From positions 124,001 to 188,000 of the forward strand of contig NZ_AWFH01000001.1 in NCBI RefSeq assembly GCF_000682715.1: a stretch of DNA of 64,000 bases, in the 5' to 3' direction. The stretch comes from Hyphomonas atlantica corrig. GTDB taxonomy: Bacteria; Pseudomonadota; Alphaproteobacteria; Caulobacterales; Hyphomonadaceae. Positions within the stretch are counted from its first letter, which is position 1, and each line of letters opens with the position of its first letter. Below the pieces are notes generated by a model. It was not told the origin of the DNA. It ran no database searches and saw only the letters and a list, made by a program, of their open reading frames with translations. Below, piece after piece: positions 7,238 to 16,261 of this stretch. The position numbers were made by a program, and so were the translations under genes.

Positions 7238-9970
7238 CTATTCGGCGGATGTGAACGTCACTTCAGCTGTCAGGGCATCTTCATCGCTCACGAAGCCAGG
7301 CTGGCCGGCACCAATTGAGAGAATTGCCGTGCTGCCTTCTGGCGTCACCGGATTGCCGTCGGTGTCGTAATAGCCGATCCGGTCTGGCGAGAGATCGAAC
7401 TGAATCTCCGCGCTCTCGCCCGGTGCCAGCTCCACCACGTCAAAGGCGACCAGTTCAATGCGCGGTACACCCTCATGCGCGCGGTCCTGATGCTGGATGT
7501 AGGCCTGCACCACTTCCTTGCCCGCCATGTCGCCGGAATTCGTCACCGTTGCGCTGACCGTCAGCGGCTCGGACGCATCATGCGTGTCCGGCACCGACAA
7601 GCCACCATAGGTGAAGTCGGTGTAGGACAGGCCATGCCCGAACGCGTAGAGCGGCTCACCCTCAAAGTATTTGTAGGTCCGGTTCGCCATCGAATAATCG
7701 AGGAAGTCCGGCAAATCGTCGACTGACTTGTAGAACGTTACCGGCAAACGGCCAGACGGCGAGAAATCGCCCCAGAGCAATTCGGCGATTGCCTTGCCGG
7801 CCTGCTCGCCCGGATAGAAGGCCTGCACGATGGCCGGCAGGTTCTCATCTTCCCAGTTCAGCGCTATGGCGGAGCCTGAGAAGTTCACCATCACGACCGG
7901 CTTGCCCGTGGCGTGGAGTTTCTTCAGCAGCTTTTCCTGGCTTTCCGGCAGCTTGATGTGCGTACGGTCACCACCAAGGAAGCCGTCCAGCTCCACGCCC
8001 ATCTCCTCGCCTTCCAGATTGGCATCGATGCCGCCGAAGAACAGGATCACATCCGCGCCTTCGGTTGCCGCCAGGGCTTCGGCTTCAAGATCGCGCGAAA
8101 CATCCGTCCAGTTGAGATAGGCATACTTGTCCAGCTGATCGCGCGGCCAGCCACTGTCGAACTTCAGCACCATGCGGACAGCGTAGGATTCGCCGGCCTG
8201 CATCTCGACATTGTCCATCTCGCCGACGGTTTCGCCATTGATGGTCACCTCGGTCCAGCGTGAGGGCTGGAAGCGATAGACACCATCCGTCTCCGGAACG
8301 ATCACACCTTCCCAGGTTGCGCTGAACTCATCATTCAGACCGCCCGTGCTGGGCGTACGATCCCAGTAGAAATCGATGTTCGATTCGACCTGCTCCAGCG
8401 TCGGTGCGCCTTCGAGCTCCTTGTTGTCGTAATAGGCCGCCTTCACGCCGGACACGAGATTGCCATCCGCGTCTTCGTGGAAGAGCACCGATGCTGGCAC
8501 AGGCTTGTAGTCCGAGTAATTGTCGCCAGCGATGGTAGATCCCACCGCATAGGTGACATTCTCTTCGCCGATCTTTGCCTTGATGCCCTCCAGCGCCGTG
8601 ACGGGCTGCGTCGGGCGACCATAATAATTGGCAACCAGCGTCCACCAATTGTCGGCATTCGGACCAATCACGGCAACTTTTGTATCCGCTGCAAGGGGCA
8701 GAATGCCATCATTCTTCAGCAGGACGAGGGACTGACGCGCAGCATCTGCAGACAAGTTGATGTGCGGCTCACTGGCCACGACCTCGTGCGGTGTCTGCGC
8801 CCAGTGCACATCGGCAGGGTCATCATACATGCCAAGGCGGAACAGGGCGGTGTAAAGCCGCTCAACCGACTGGTCGATGGTCGCCTCATCGATCAGGCCT
8901 TGCGCCACGGCGTCTGGCAGGGCGTCCATCTTGTTGCCTTCGCCATCACCACAATTGAGGTCCGTGCCCATCTTCACGGCGAGCGCGGCCGCTTCGGCGC
9001 GTGTGTTCACATAATCATGTGCCGCATACGGCGCTTCACCCGCTGCATGCTTTTCCTCATCATAGTAGAAGTCACCAATCGCGCCGCAATCAGAGACGAC
9101 ATAGCCGTCAAACTTCAGCTCATCGCGCAACAGGTCGACCATCAGGCGTTCACTGCCACAGGCTGGTGCGCCCCAGACAGCATTGTACGCGCACATGACA
9201 GAGCCGACATCGGTCTCATCGAACGCCATCTTGAAGGCCGGCAGATAGGTTTCCCAGAGGTCGGCATCAGATGCGTGATAGTCATCGCGGTGGCGCGACG
9301 GCTCCGGCCCGGAATGCACAGCGTAATGCTTCACGGTCGCGATCGCCTTCAGGTATTTCTCGTCATCGCCCTGAATGCCGCTGATGAAATTCACGGCCAT
9401 GCGGCCTGTCAGGAACGGATCTTCCCCATAGGTCTCCTGTCCCCTGCCCCAGCGCGGATCGCGGAAGATGTTGATGTTCGGAGACCAGAAGGTCAGGCCG
9501 CCATACATGGCGTAGACATCTTCAGAGGCGTAATAGTGATGCTTGGCGCGACCCTCATCAGAGATGACGGTGGCCACATCCAGCATCAGGTCTTCATCCC
9601 AGGTGGCTGCCATGCCGATGGCCTGTGGGAAAACCGTGGCGTGGCCTGCGCGCGCGACGCCGTGCAGCGCCTCGTTCCACCAATTATACTCATGTATGCC
9701 AAGGCGCGGAATGGCAGCGGCCTTGTCATACATCTGGCTGGCTTTTTCCTCCAGCGTCATGCGGCTGACGAGGTCTTTCGCCCGCGCTTCCGGGCTGAGG
9801 GAGGCGTCCATATAGGGCGGAATCTGTGGCGTCGCCTCGACCGGCGCTTCGACAAGGTCTGCCTGGGCTTCCTCGGCCGGGGCCGTCGCGCAGCCCGCAA
9901 GCAATGCGACAGAGGCCACAGCACCTAATAGGTTGAATTTGTTGAGTATTCCATGCCGACGCATAGCCAT
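7238..9970 (-). CDS. Glycoside hydrolase family 3 lipoprotein with PA14-like insert
   Basis: A 910-residue periplasmic or outer-membrane lipoprotein: signal peptide with lipobox LLAGCA near residue 27. The GH3 N-terminal barrel has NWWNEALHGVAR, WSPNINIFRDPRWGRGQETYGEDP and the nucleophile region YVVSDCGAIGD. The C-terminal GH3 domain begins near ARQSLVLLKNDGILPL and is interrupted by a PA14-like carbohydrate-binding insert (about 490-620: VKAAYYDN, FYWDRTPS, WTEVTINGE). A fibronectin-III-like end follows (VTVSATVTNSGDMAGKEVVQ). The sequence resembles beta-glucosidase/beta-xylosidase types acting on plant or algal glycans; the exact sugar is not clear. ATG 9970 has GGGAG upstream; ATG 9964 is the alternative. 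A LacI-type operator lies upstream. Confidence 0.92.
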   Translation of the reverse strand: MAMRRHGILNKFNLLGAVASVALLAGCATAPAEEAQADLVEAPVEATPQIPPYMDASLSPEARAKDLVSRMTLEEKASQMYDKAAAIPRLGIHEYNWWNEALHGVARAGHATVFPQAIGMAATWDEDLMLDVATVISDEGRAKHHYYASEDVYAMYGGLTFWSPNINIFRDPRWGRGQETYGEDPFLTGRMAVNFISGIQGDDEKYLKAIATVKHYAVHSGPEPSRHRDDYHASDADLWETYLPAFKMAFDETDVGSVMCAYNAVWGAPACGSERLMVDLLRDELKFDGYVVSDCGAIGDFYYDEEKHAAGEAPYAAHDYVNTRAEAAALAVKMGTDLNCGDGEGNKMDALPDAVAQGLIDEATIDQSVERLYTALFRLGMYDDPADVHWAQTPHEVVASEPHINLSADAARQSLVLLKNDGILPLAADTKVAVIGPNADNWWTLVANYYGRPTQPVTALEGIKAKIGEENVTYAVGSTIAGDNYSDYKPVPASVLFHEDADGNLVSGVKAAYYDNKELEGAPTLEQVESNIDFYWDRTPSTGGLNDEFSATWEGVIVPETDGVYRFQPSRWTEVTINGETVGEMDNVEMQAGESYAVRMVLKFDSGWPRDQLDKYAYLNWTDVSRDLEAEALAATEGADVILFFGGIDANLEGEEMGVELDGFLGGDRTHIKLPESQEKLLKKLHATGKPVVMVNFSGSAIALNWEDENLPAIVQAFYPGEQAGKAIAELLWGDFSPSGRLPVTFYKSVDDLPDFLDYSMANRTYKYFEGEPLYAFGHGLSYTDFTYGGLSVPDTHDASEPLTVSATVTNSGDMAGKEVVQAYIQHQDRAHEGVPRIELVAFDVVELAPGESAEIQFDLSPDRIGYYDTDGNPVTPEGSTAILSIGAGQPGFVSDEDALTAEVTFTSAE

Positions 9971-10035
9971 GCCGTTCTCCCTGTGACGTTTCTCACGGGG
10001 CGAAATGGATCAAAACGCCCCTTATCGATGCGCAT

Positions 10036-10050
10036 TGTTGCACGCTAACA
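10036..10050. promoter_or_regulatory. Possible LacI/XylR-like operator before the GH3 gene
   Basis: TGTTGCACGCTAACA has TGTT/AACA ends, and its right half CGCTAACA matches the half-site of the xylose-type operator TGTTAGCGCTAACA known from Caulobacter and Xanthomonas. It lies about 65-80 bp upstream of the GH3 start. The left half is imperfect, so the call is tentative. Confidence 0.35.
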
Positions 10051-10092
10051 TTTTTTGCGCCAGACGCTTTTTCGAGCTTTTTTCAAGCGGCC

Positions 10093-10530
10093 TCAAACGG
10101 GCTTCAGCGTCTTGGGGTCCAGACCGCCCATGCGGCAGACCTCTTTCCACTCATTCGCCTTCACCGGCTGCACCGACAGGCGGAACGAGGTCACAAGGCT
10201 CATATCTTCCAGCTTCGGATTGGCCTTCACATCCTTCAGCTTCACAGGCTTGGGCATGTCGGCCAACGCCTTGACGTGTACGCAGTCCCAGCGCGGATCA
10301 TCGGTCGTGGAATCCGGCGCGCTCTCGGCGCAGATCTCCACCACGCCAACCACTTCCAGCCCCTTGTTTGAATGATAGAAGAAAGCGCGGTCGCCGATCT
10401 TCATGTCGCGCATGAAATTGCGGGCCTGGTAATTGCGGATGCCGTTCCACTCTTCGCCCTCATCGCCCTTGGCCTTTTGCTCGTCCCAGCTCCAGGCGTC
10501 GGGTTCGGATTTGAACAGCCAGTATTTCAT
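10093..10530 (-). CDS. EVE domain protein
   Basis: A 145-residue single-domain EVE protein of the PUA-like fold. The start MKYWLFKSEPDAWSWDE and the segment WNGIRNYQARNFMRDMKIGD..FFYHSN are diagnostic. Relatives bind modified bases in nucleic acid; the cellular role here is unknown. The start is supported by GGCAGGA nine bases upstream of ATG 10530. It is downstream of the DUF3445 gene on the same strand with a 27-bp gap, so probably the last gene of the 12.7-10.1 kb minus-strand run. Confidence 0.92.
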   Translation of the reverse strand: MKYWLFKSEPDAWSWDEQKAKGDEGEEWNGIRNYQARNFMRDMKIGDRAFFYHSNKGLEVVGVVEICAESAPDSTTDDPRWDCVHVKALADMPKPVKLKDVKANPKLEDMSLVTSFRLSVQPVKANEWKEVCRMGGLDPKTLKPV

Positions 10531-10557
10531 CGGTCCTGCCTCGTCTTTTCTGTCACA

Positions 10558-11391
10558 TCAGGAACTAACGGGATTCCGGGCAGCGTCCAGTGCTGCGCCG
10601 ATCAGCCGGTCATACAGCTGCCAGCCCTTGTAGCGATACATGTCAGGATCAACCCGCGCCCACGCATCGGCAAAGGCGTCGATATGGCCCGGCGTGGCCA
10701 GCGCGGCCCGCAGCGGATCATTCACCACGCGAATGGTGAACAGCACCGCGCCTGTCTCCGGCATCTTGCGGATCGTCTGGCGCTCCACCCGAAGATGAAG
10801 CTGGTCCAGCGCATCCGCCTCGGCCATCTCCGCCGCCATTTCCTTCAGGGGCGCAGAGCTGGGCGTGAACCGCGCCTTGCCCGGCTGGACCGACCAATTG
10901 CACCGCTCAAGGATGAAATCCGGGCGCAGGCCGTCAAAGATGCGTGAGATGCGCTTTGCCAGTCCGGGATCGCCGCCGGGCACCGGGCTGTGCAGGCCGC
11001 CGAGCGGCTGCTCGAACTTTTCAGACAAGCGCCAATAGGTCGGCGCGCACAGGCTGGCGGCTCTCAATCGCCATAGCCCGTCTTCGCTGCGGATCATCAC
11101 GCAGAGATCATCTGACACGGTGGAAGATGCCGCCTCCAGCGCCGTGGGCCAGTCATCGCGCGCAGGGCCGGCCACGGCCAGCACGGCCTCCGCCACTTCT
11201 GCCATCTCCGCATCCGCATCGCGCGCCGCGAACACGGCATCGCGCTGCTCCCGCATCAGGGCGCGTTTTTCGGTGAGCCATGACCCGGCCTCTGTATCCG
11301 GCAGCAACCAGGCTTCCGGCGCGATTGGCTTCAGCCCCGGCGCAATGCCGGGTGGACCATCCAGGAAAGGCAGGTAGGGAGGCTGTCGCAC
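10558..11391 (-). CDS. DUF3445 protein, heme-dependent oxidative N-demethylase alpha-like
   Basis: A 277-residue DUF3445 protein, related to the alpha subunit of heme-dependent oxidative N-demethylases. The conserved core SLCAPTYWRLSEKFEQPLGG, then LHSPVPGG and NWSVQP is present. The C-terminal half (LHLRVERQTIRKMPETGAVLFTIR) matches the family, including the conserved Arg-rich stretch. The start is GTG 11391, nine bases after the methyltransferase stop, so the two are probably in one operon. The substrate is unknown; neither the partner subunits of the characterised enzyme nor an aminotransferase is nearby. Confidence 0.85.
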   Translation of the reverse strand: MRQPPYLPFLDGPPGIAPGLKPIAPEAWLLPDTEAGSWLTEKRALMREQRDAVFAARDADAEMAEVAEAVLAVAGPARDDWPTALEAASSTVSDDLCVMIRSEDGLWRLRAASLCAPTYWRLSEKFEQPLGGLHSPVPGGDPGLAKRISRIFDGLRPDFILERCNWSVQPGKARFTPSSAPLKEMAAEMAEADALDQLHLRVERQTIRKMPETGAVLFTIRVVNDPLRAALATPGHIDAFADAWARVDPDMYRYKGWQLYDRLIGAALDAARNPVSS

Positions 11392-11400
11392 GCCCGTGTT

Positions 11401-12027
11401 CTACACCGCGACGGCGCTGCCCCAGCTGACAAAGCCAGCAATCTTGGGCGTCGATGGCAGATACATGGTTTCAGCTTCGTCCAGTCGGAACCCCGCCGTC
11501 GCCAGCATGGCCTCAGTATCGCGCGTCAGGTGACAGCCGCCCGCCAGGGGCTTCCAGATCGGCTCGATCCGGCGCTGCCATTTCGCGACGCCTTCATCTG
11601 GCGCGAGACCGTGTTCAGAGAACAGGATCTTCCCGCCGGGCTTCAGCACACGGCGGACTTCCTTCAGCGCCGCTTCCCAATCCGGGATGGTGCAGAGCAC
11701 AAAGGTGATCACGACTGTGTCGATCGAATTGTCTTCGAGCGGAATGGATTCCGCGCCGGTCTGGAGAAAGTCAATATGGTGTCCAATGCCAAGGCTGCCA
11801 GCGGCTCGCCGCGCCTTGTCCAGCATAACTTCGGATGGCTCCAGCGCGTAAAGATGGTCAATCTTGCTGGCATCATACAGCGCGAAATTCGTGCCGGACC
11901 CTGACCCGATCTCCAGAACGCGGCCGCTTGCCTGCGGCACCACCTTCTCACGCTGCTTCATGATCGGCTTCGTCTGGCAAGCGCACGAGACCAGGTGCGG
12001 GACAACGTAACGGTCCCACGGGTTCAC
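11401..12027 (-). CDS. Class I SAM-dependent methyltransferase
   Basis: A 208-residue methyltransferase with SAM-binding motif I (VLEIGSGSGTNFALYD), an acidic motif II (LYALEPSEVMLDKAR) and the segments DTVVITFVLCTI and EVRRVLKPGGKILFSEHG. It resembles small-molecule methyltransferases of the UbiE/METTL7 type and has an early CxC (SCACQTKP). The start is GTG 12027 in a GTGA overlap with the upstream membrane protein gene, indicating translational coupling. The substrate is not predictable. Confidence 0.85.
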   Translation of the reverse strand: MNPWDRYVVPHLVSCACQTKPIMKQREKVVPQASGRVLEIGSGSGTNFALYDASKIDHLYALEPSEVMLDKARRAAGSLGIGHHIDFLQTGAESIPLEDNSIDTVVITFVLCTIPDWEAALKEVRRVLKPGGKILFSEHGLAPDEGVAKWQRRIEPIWKPLAGGCHLTRDTEAMLATAGFRLDEAETMYLPSTPKIAGFVSWGSAVAV

Positions 12028-12743
12028 TGGGAAGACTCCTGCGTCGAGCTGTAACCCGGATAGCGCTGTTTCTGGATCAACACCTTCGTCGCTTCGCTGG
12101 GGCGCGCAATCAATGCGTCCTGAGAGATGTTCACCACATACTCGAACCCGTCGCCCATCGGCTGGTAGGTGGCTGAGCCGTATTGCGCATCAATGCCAAA
12201 CCGCCCGCCCTGCTCCTGTGCCATGCGGTGCACGTCGAAGCCGGGATTGGCGGCCAGCGCGATTCCATTCGTCGTCGCCTCGGTCACCGCTTCCGGCGTG
12301 AACCGGCGCGACAGGCGGCCTTCGATGAAGTCGAGGCGGTAGATCGAGTCATAGCCAAGCATATTGGCCATGGGTTTGAACTTGATCACCTGCGCGCCGA
12401 TTTCGAATTCATTGCCACGCAGGATCGGCTGGGCGCCATTCTCTTCAAGCAGCTTGCGGCCATCCGAGAAGGTCAGGTCCAGCACATAGGCGTTCTCTTC
12501 GCCTTCAACGGCTTCAAACTTGATGTTCGCTGCATAGCGTTCCTTGGTCAGGCGCTGATAAGTCTGCAGATTCAAGCCCGCAAAGGCCACGACGCCCGCC
12601 AGCGCCAGAAATGCGACCCCGAAGGTCAGCCGGAACGCCCCGGAACCCGCTTTCAGTTTTGCCAGTTTTCCGAAGCCCGCAAACAGCAGCATCAGGCCAA
12701 TCACGGCCGCGATTGCTGGCAATATCCACCAGATCAGTCCCAT
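12024..12743 (-). CDS. Conserved membrane protein of unknown function
   Basis: A 239-residue protein with two N-terminal membrane segments (about residues 5-25, IWWILPAIAAVIGLMLLFAG; and 38-60, RLTFGVAFLALAGVVAFAGL). A roughly 180-residue domain follows, probably periplasmic, with a motif pair (ILRGNEFEIGAQVIKFKP, then YDSIYRLDFIEGRL). No family was recognised; it looks like a DUF confined to alphaproteobacteria. It is the first gene of the coupled run with the methyltransferase, DUF3445 and EVE genes. Confidence 0.7.
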   Translation of the reverse strand: MGLIWWILPAIAAVIGLMLLFAGFGKLAKLKAGSGAFRLTFGVAFLALAGVVAFAGLNLQTYQRLTKERYAANIKFEAVEGEENAYVLDLTFSDGRKLLEENGAQPILRGNEFEIGAQVIKFKPMANMLGYDSIYRLDFIEGRLSRRFTPEAVTEATTNGIALAANPGFDVHRMAQEQGGRFGIDAQYGSATYQPMGDGFEYVVNISQDALIARPSEATKVLIQKQRYPGYSSTQESSQ

Positions 12744-12813
12744 TCAACCACACCTCCTGATAACAGGTCCGGATCGGCCCCGCCTTCCACCTGCCAATGA
12801 CTATAACAGCTTC

Positions 12814-12828
12814 TTAACGTTTGTTTAG
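12814..12828. promoter_or_regulatory. Possible CtrA-like site
   Basis: TTAA-N7-TTAG lies between the membrane protein gene and the divergent DMT exporter gene. It differs by one base from the CtrA consensus TTAA-N7-TTAA of Caulobacterales. A single near-match has low specificity. Confidence 0.25.
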
Positions 12829-12971
12829 CGCATCGCGCAGCCTTCCGTTCCCTCGCAGTCCCCACCTGACTGAAAGCTGAACATGGTCATTTTTGAAGCA
12901 GTCGAAAACGACGCAAAGGAAAGTTCTATTTCCCCTGCCCAGTCCGGATAAATCCTGCTAACGCCCAGAAT

Positions 12972-13874
12972 ATGTCATTTCGCGATTTCGTCCTTCTCTT
13001 TGCCGTCTGCCTCGTCTGGGGCCTAAATATCGTCTTCACACGCTGGGTCGTCGCCGATGTCGGCGTGCCGCCCATCTTCTTTGCGGCCACGCGTTTTGCA
13101 GGCGTCGCCGCGCTACTGGTCATGTTCCTGAGGCCGAAGCCTGAAGACCTGAAAATGCTGTTTCTCATCGCCATGTTCATCGGCGCGGTGCATTTCTCCC
13201 TGTTGTTTATCGGCCTGCAGAGCGCAGAGGCGTCCGCAGCGTCCATCACAGGACAGCTCGGCGCGCCCTTCTCGACCCTGATGAGCATGGCGTTCCTTGG
13301 CGAAAAGATTGGTTGGCGCAGGGGGCTCGGCATCATGCTGTCCTTTGCGGGCGTCGTGCTGATCGCCTTTGATCCGTCCAGTTTCTCAATCTCGATCGGC
13401 CTCATCTACATCGTCGTTGCGGCCTTTGTGGGCTCGGTGGGCGGAATCCTGATGAAGCGGCTCCCCCCGATCAAGGCGCTTCGCCTGCAGGCCTGGGTTG
13501 GCCTGTTCAGCTTTGCACCGCTCTTCATCACGTCCGGCCTGCTGGAGACTGGTCAGCTGGAATCCGTTATGCGCGGCGGCTGGCAATTCGGGCTTGCCTG
13601 GCTGTTCGCTGTGGTCGGCGTGTCGATCTTCGGGCATGGCGGGTTCTATTCTCTCATCAAGAAGTACGACATATCCCTCCTGACCCCATTGACCCTGATG
13701 ACGCCAATCTGGGGTGTGGTCTTCGGCATCATCCTGCTGAACGAGCCGATTTCCGCCCGGCTGGTGCTCGGATCGGTCATTTCGCTGAGCGGTGTGCTCG
13801 TCATCGCAGTCCGCCAGAACAAGACCCTGCCGGACGCGGCCATTATCAAGAAGCTCGGCTCCGGAGGCAGCTGA
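12972..13874 (+). CDS. EamA/DMT family transporter
   Basis: A 300-residue inner-membrane exporter with about ten membrane helices in two EamA repeats (residues 5-135 and 145-285). Family marks include VWGLNIVFTRW near the start and FLGEKIGWRRGLGIMLSFAG closing the first repeat. ILLNEPISARLVLGSVISLS closes the second. Such proteins export amino acids or other metabolites; no substrate is evident. It overlaps the next gene by one base (TGATG), so it is probably cotranscribed with the amidase. Confidence 0.9.
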   Translation: MSFRDFVLLFAVCLVWGLNIVFTRWVVADVGVPPIFFAATRFAGVAALLVMFLRPKPEDLKMLFLIAMFIGAVHFSLLFIGLQSAEASAASITGQLGAPFSTLMSMAFLGEKIGWRRGLGIMLSFAGVVLIAFDPSSFSISIGLIYIVVAAFVGSVGGILMKRLPPIKALRLQAWVGLFSFAPLFITSGLLETGQLESVMRGGWQFGLAWLFAVVGVSIFGHGGFYSLIKKYDISLLTPLTLMTPIWGVVFGIILLNEPISARLVLGSVISLSGVLVIAVRQNKTLPDAAIIKKLGSGGS

Positions 13875-14623
13875 TGCAGATCGAACACGTCGCCAGCCCG
13901 AACTTCAACGAGCGCAAGCACCCGCTCGACATGCTGGTGCTGCACTATACCGGCATGGCGACGGGGGAAGACGCGCTGGAGCGCATGTGCGATTCGAAGG
14001 CAGAAGTCTCTGCGCACTACATGGTCTGGGAAGATGGCCGCATCACGCAGCTCGTCGAAGAGGACAAGCGCGCCTGGCATGCAGGCGTCGCCAGCTGGCA
14101 GGGACAGCAGGATCTGAACTCCCGCTCCATCGGCATAGAGATCGTCAATGGCGGGCATGATTTCCGCGCGCCGGATGGCGGCCTGCCGCCCTATCCCCGA
14201 CCGCAGATCCATGCCGTGCTGGATCTCGTCCACGACATTCTCGGCCGCCATGCCATCCCCGCCACGCGCATTCTCGGCCATTCCGACATCGCCCCCCTGC
14301 GCAAGCAGGATCCCGGCGAACACTTCCCGTGGGAGCGCCTCGCCCGCGCCGGCATCAGCCTCTGGCCGGATTTCGACGGCACGACGAAGGAGGTCATCGG
14401 CAAGGGGCTCGAACGCGGCGCGTCCGGCTCCAGCGTCTGGCGTCTCCAGACCATGCTGTCAGAAATCGGCTATGGCTTCGACGTGACAGACATCTATGGC
14501 GAGACCTGCGAGAACGTGGTCACCGCCTTCCAGCGCCGCTGGCTGCCAGAACAAGTCACCGGTCAGGCGGATTTGACCACGCTGCGCCGCATCGGCGTCA
14601 TTCACGCATTGTTTGCGGCCTGA
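13874..14623 (+). CDS. N-acetylmuramoyl-L-alanine amidase with peptidoglycan-binding domain
   Basis: A 249-residue amidase_2-type enzyme that cuts the amide between MurNAc and the stem peptide. Zinc and catalytic positions are visible in DMLVLHYTGM (His), the mid-domain NSRSIGIEIVNGG (Glu) and ILGHSDIAPLRKQDPGEHF (His and Asp). A PG_binding_1 domain fills the C-terminus (about 175-245: GSSVWRLQTMLSEIGYGFDV, then VTAFQRRW). No signal peptide is visible, so it may be a cytoplasmic AmpD/AmiD-like recycling enzyme. Its last 22 bases overlap the convergent yihY-type gene. Confidence 0.9.
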   Translation: MQIEHVASPNFNERKHPLDMLVLHYTGMATGEDALERMCDSKAEVSAHYMVWEDGRITQLVEEDKRAWHAGVASWQGQQDLNSRSIGIEIVNGGHDFRAPDGGLPPYPRPQIHAVLDLVHDILGRHAIPATRILGHSDIAPLRKQDPGEHFPWERLARAGISLWPDFDGTTKEVIGKGLERGASGSSVWRLQTMLSEIGYGFDVTDIYGETCENVVTAFQRRWLPEQVTGQADLTTLRRIGVIHALFAA

Positions 14624-15546
14624 TCAGCTGGCGCATCGAGGTCTTCCTCGTCTAGCTCCGCAATCACCTCTTCCCGTTGCATGCGTGCAGCCCACTCAAC
14701 CGCCAATGCCGCGCCGAACAAGAGCGATGACACCGAAACCGACAGCCAGATGAAGCCGAGGATGACCGAGGCCAGCGCGCCATAGAATGTGTCGAGCGAA
14801 CTGAACTTCAGGTAGAGGTGATACCCCCAGGTTGCGACCAGCCAGGCCAGAGCGCCTGCCGCCGCGCCCATCGCCTTGGCCCGGTTGCCGGAGATACGCC
14901 CATGCAGGGACAGGGCGATGATCAGGTAAAAGACTGCGAAACAGGCGAGCCCCTTCCCCAGCCACAGCGTTGAGGCAATGTCAGAAATCGTCTGCGCCAC
15001 ATCATAGGCAATGTAACCATCACGCTCGGTGATCAGGGACAGGATCAGCTGCAACGCGCCCAGGATCCAGACGGACAGGATGAGCAGAGCGGTCATCAGG
15101 ATCGAAACGCCCTGAAAGCGGATAATCCGTGTCCGTCGCTCACTGCCCGCCACCATGCGGATACCGGTGATGGCCGCCTTCGCCCCGGAGCTGGCCGTGT
15201 AGAACACGACGATCACTGCCAGCAACGCCCGGAAGGTGACGCCCTGCGGCGTGGACTCATGGATCACGTCGAGATCAGCCTTGCTCAGCGGCGCAACCGC
15301 CGACACCAGAACCTGGTCCACCGTATCGCCCAACTGGCGGCTGAGATCCGCCGGCAACAGCGCGAACAGCAAGGTCAGCGTCAGATAGACAATCGGAAAG
15401 ATGGAGAACAGCGCGTAAAAGCTGATGCCCCCGGTCACGATCCGCACTTCCGGCTTGGACAGGCGGACAATGGCGCACCAGAGCGGCGCAAACACCCAAT
15501 GCCGGATCGGCGCGGGCACTGGCAGGGATTTGATCCAGTTCAGCAT
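14602..15546 (-). CDS. YihY/BrkB family inner-membrane protein
   Basis: A 314-residue YihY/virulence-factor-BrkB protein with about six membrane segments. Characteristic stretches are VTGGISFYALFSIFPIVYLT near residue 45 and FYTASSGAKAAITGIRMV. The conserved LDTFYGALASVILGFIWL lies near residue 250. ATG 15546 was chosen for the perfect AAGGAGG Shine-Dalgarno seven bases upstream; the frame stays open further upstream but has no such support. Function is not established for the family. The C-terminal tail is acidic (EELDEEDLDAPADQ). Confidence 0.9.
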   Translation of the reverse strand: MLNWIKSLPVPAPIRHWVFAPLWCAIVRLSKPEVRIVTGGISFYALFSIFPIVYLTLTLLFALLPADLSRQLGDTVDQVLVSAVAPLSKADLDVIHESTPQGVTFRALLAVIVVFYTASSGAKAAITGIRMVAGSERRTRIIRFQGVSILMTALLILSVWILGALQLILSLITERDGYIAYDVAQTISDIASTLWLGKGLACFAVFYLIIALSLHGRISGNRAKAMGAAAGALAWLVATWGYHLYLKFSSLDTFYGALASVILGFIWLSVSVSSLLFGAALAVEWAARMQREEVIAELDEEDLDAPADQAANNA

Positions 15547-15712
15547 GCGGCCTCCTTCGCGACGCTTTCTATATGGGGCAATTTGCCGGCCGCTCCCAGC
15601 CTGCATGGGAGATTTCGCCTGCCCATCTTGCCGAAATGCCCTGTTCCGGGCTATGACGCGCCTATTCCTCGTATTGCCGCGGCTGCTGACCCGCACAATC
15701 GAGGACAAGCAA

Positions 15713-16246
15713 ATGACACACCCCGAAAACCGGGCTGCGCGACGCGTGGCCGCTCGCAAGCATGGCGACCGCAAGCGCGCGCCGACCCATCGTGGCTTTG
15801 AGGAAAAGAACTGGAAACTGCTGTATCTGCGGCATAACAAGCTGCATCGTGCACGCCAGCTCGGAAAAATCTGGCCGCCAAAGGAATGGAAGAAACTGAT
15901 GGCAGACATCGAACCGGTCAACGTGCTCTTCATCTGCTCGAAGAACCAATGGCGCAGCCCCACGGGCGAGGCCGTTTTCGCGCGCGTGGACGGCGTGGCC
16001 ACCCGGTCTGCCGGCACGGCGAAGTCCGCCCGTCGGCAGGTTTCAGTGGGCGATATCCGCTGGGCTGACGTGATCCTTGTCATGGAAGACAAGCATGCCA
16101 ACCGCCTGCGCGCAGACTTCCGCCAGGAGGTCGCCTACAAGCGGCTGCACGTGCTCGATATTCCGGACGATTATCAGTATATGGACGAAGACCTCATCGA
16201 CCTGATCCGAGACAAATCAGAGCCGCTGATCTTCCCGAATGGCTGA
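15713..16246 (+). CDS. Low-molecular-weight protein tyrosine phosphatase family protein with basic N-terminal extension
   Basis: From ATG 15713 (GAGGA seven bases upstream) the protein has 177 residues. The C-terminal 112 form a small LMW-phosphatase-like domain with the Cx5R loop CSKNQWRS, SAGTAKSARR, IRWADVILVMEDKHANRL and a final LDIPDDYQYMDEDLIDLI. The first 62 residues are basic (RAARRVAARKHGDRKRAP) and not part of the family. A second good start, ATG 15899 behind GGAAG, would give the normal length of 115 residues, so both forms may exist. It may dephosphorylate protein or small-molecule substrates. Confidence 0.75.
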   Translation: MTHPENRAARRVAARKHGDRKRAPTHRGFEEKNWKLLYLRHNKLHRARQLGKIWPPKEWKKLMADIEPVNVLFICSKNQWRSPTGEAVFARVDGVATRSAGTAKSARRQVSVGDIRWADVILVMEDKHANRLRADFRQEVAYKRLHVLDIPDDYQYMDEDLIDLIRDKSEPLIFPNG

Positions 16247-16261
16247 GGGCGCGCGCCGTGC

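Noticed and set aside
8477-9928. Long plus-strand open frame of 483 codons opposite the GH3 gene
   Set aside because: A shadow of the GC-rich GH3 gene; the translated sequence has no recognisable domain.
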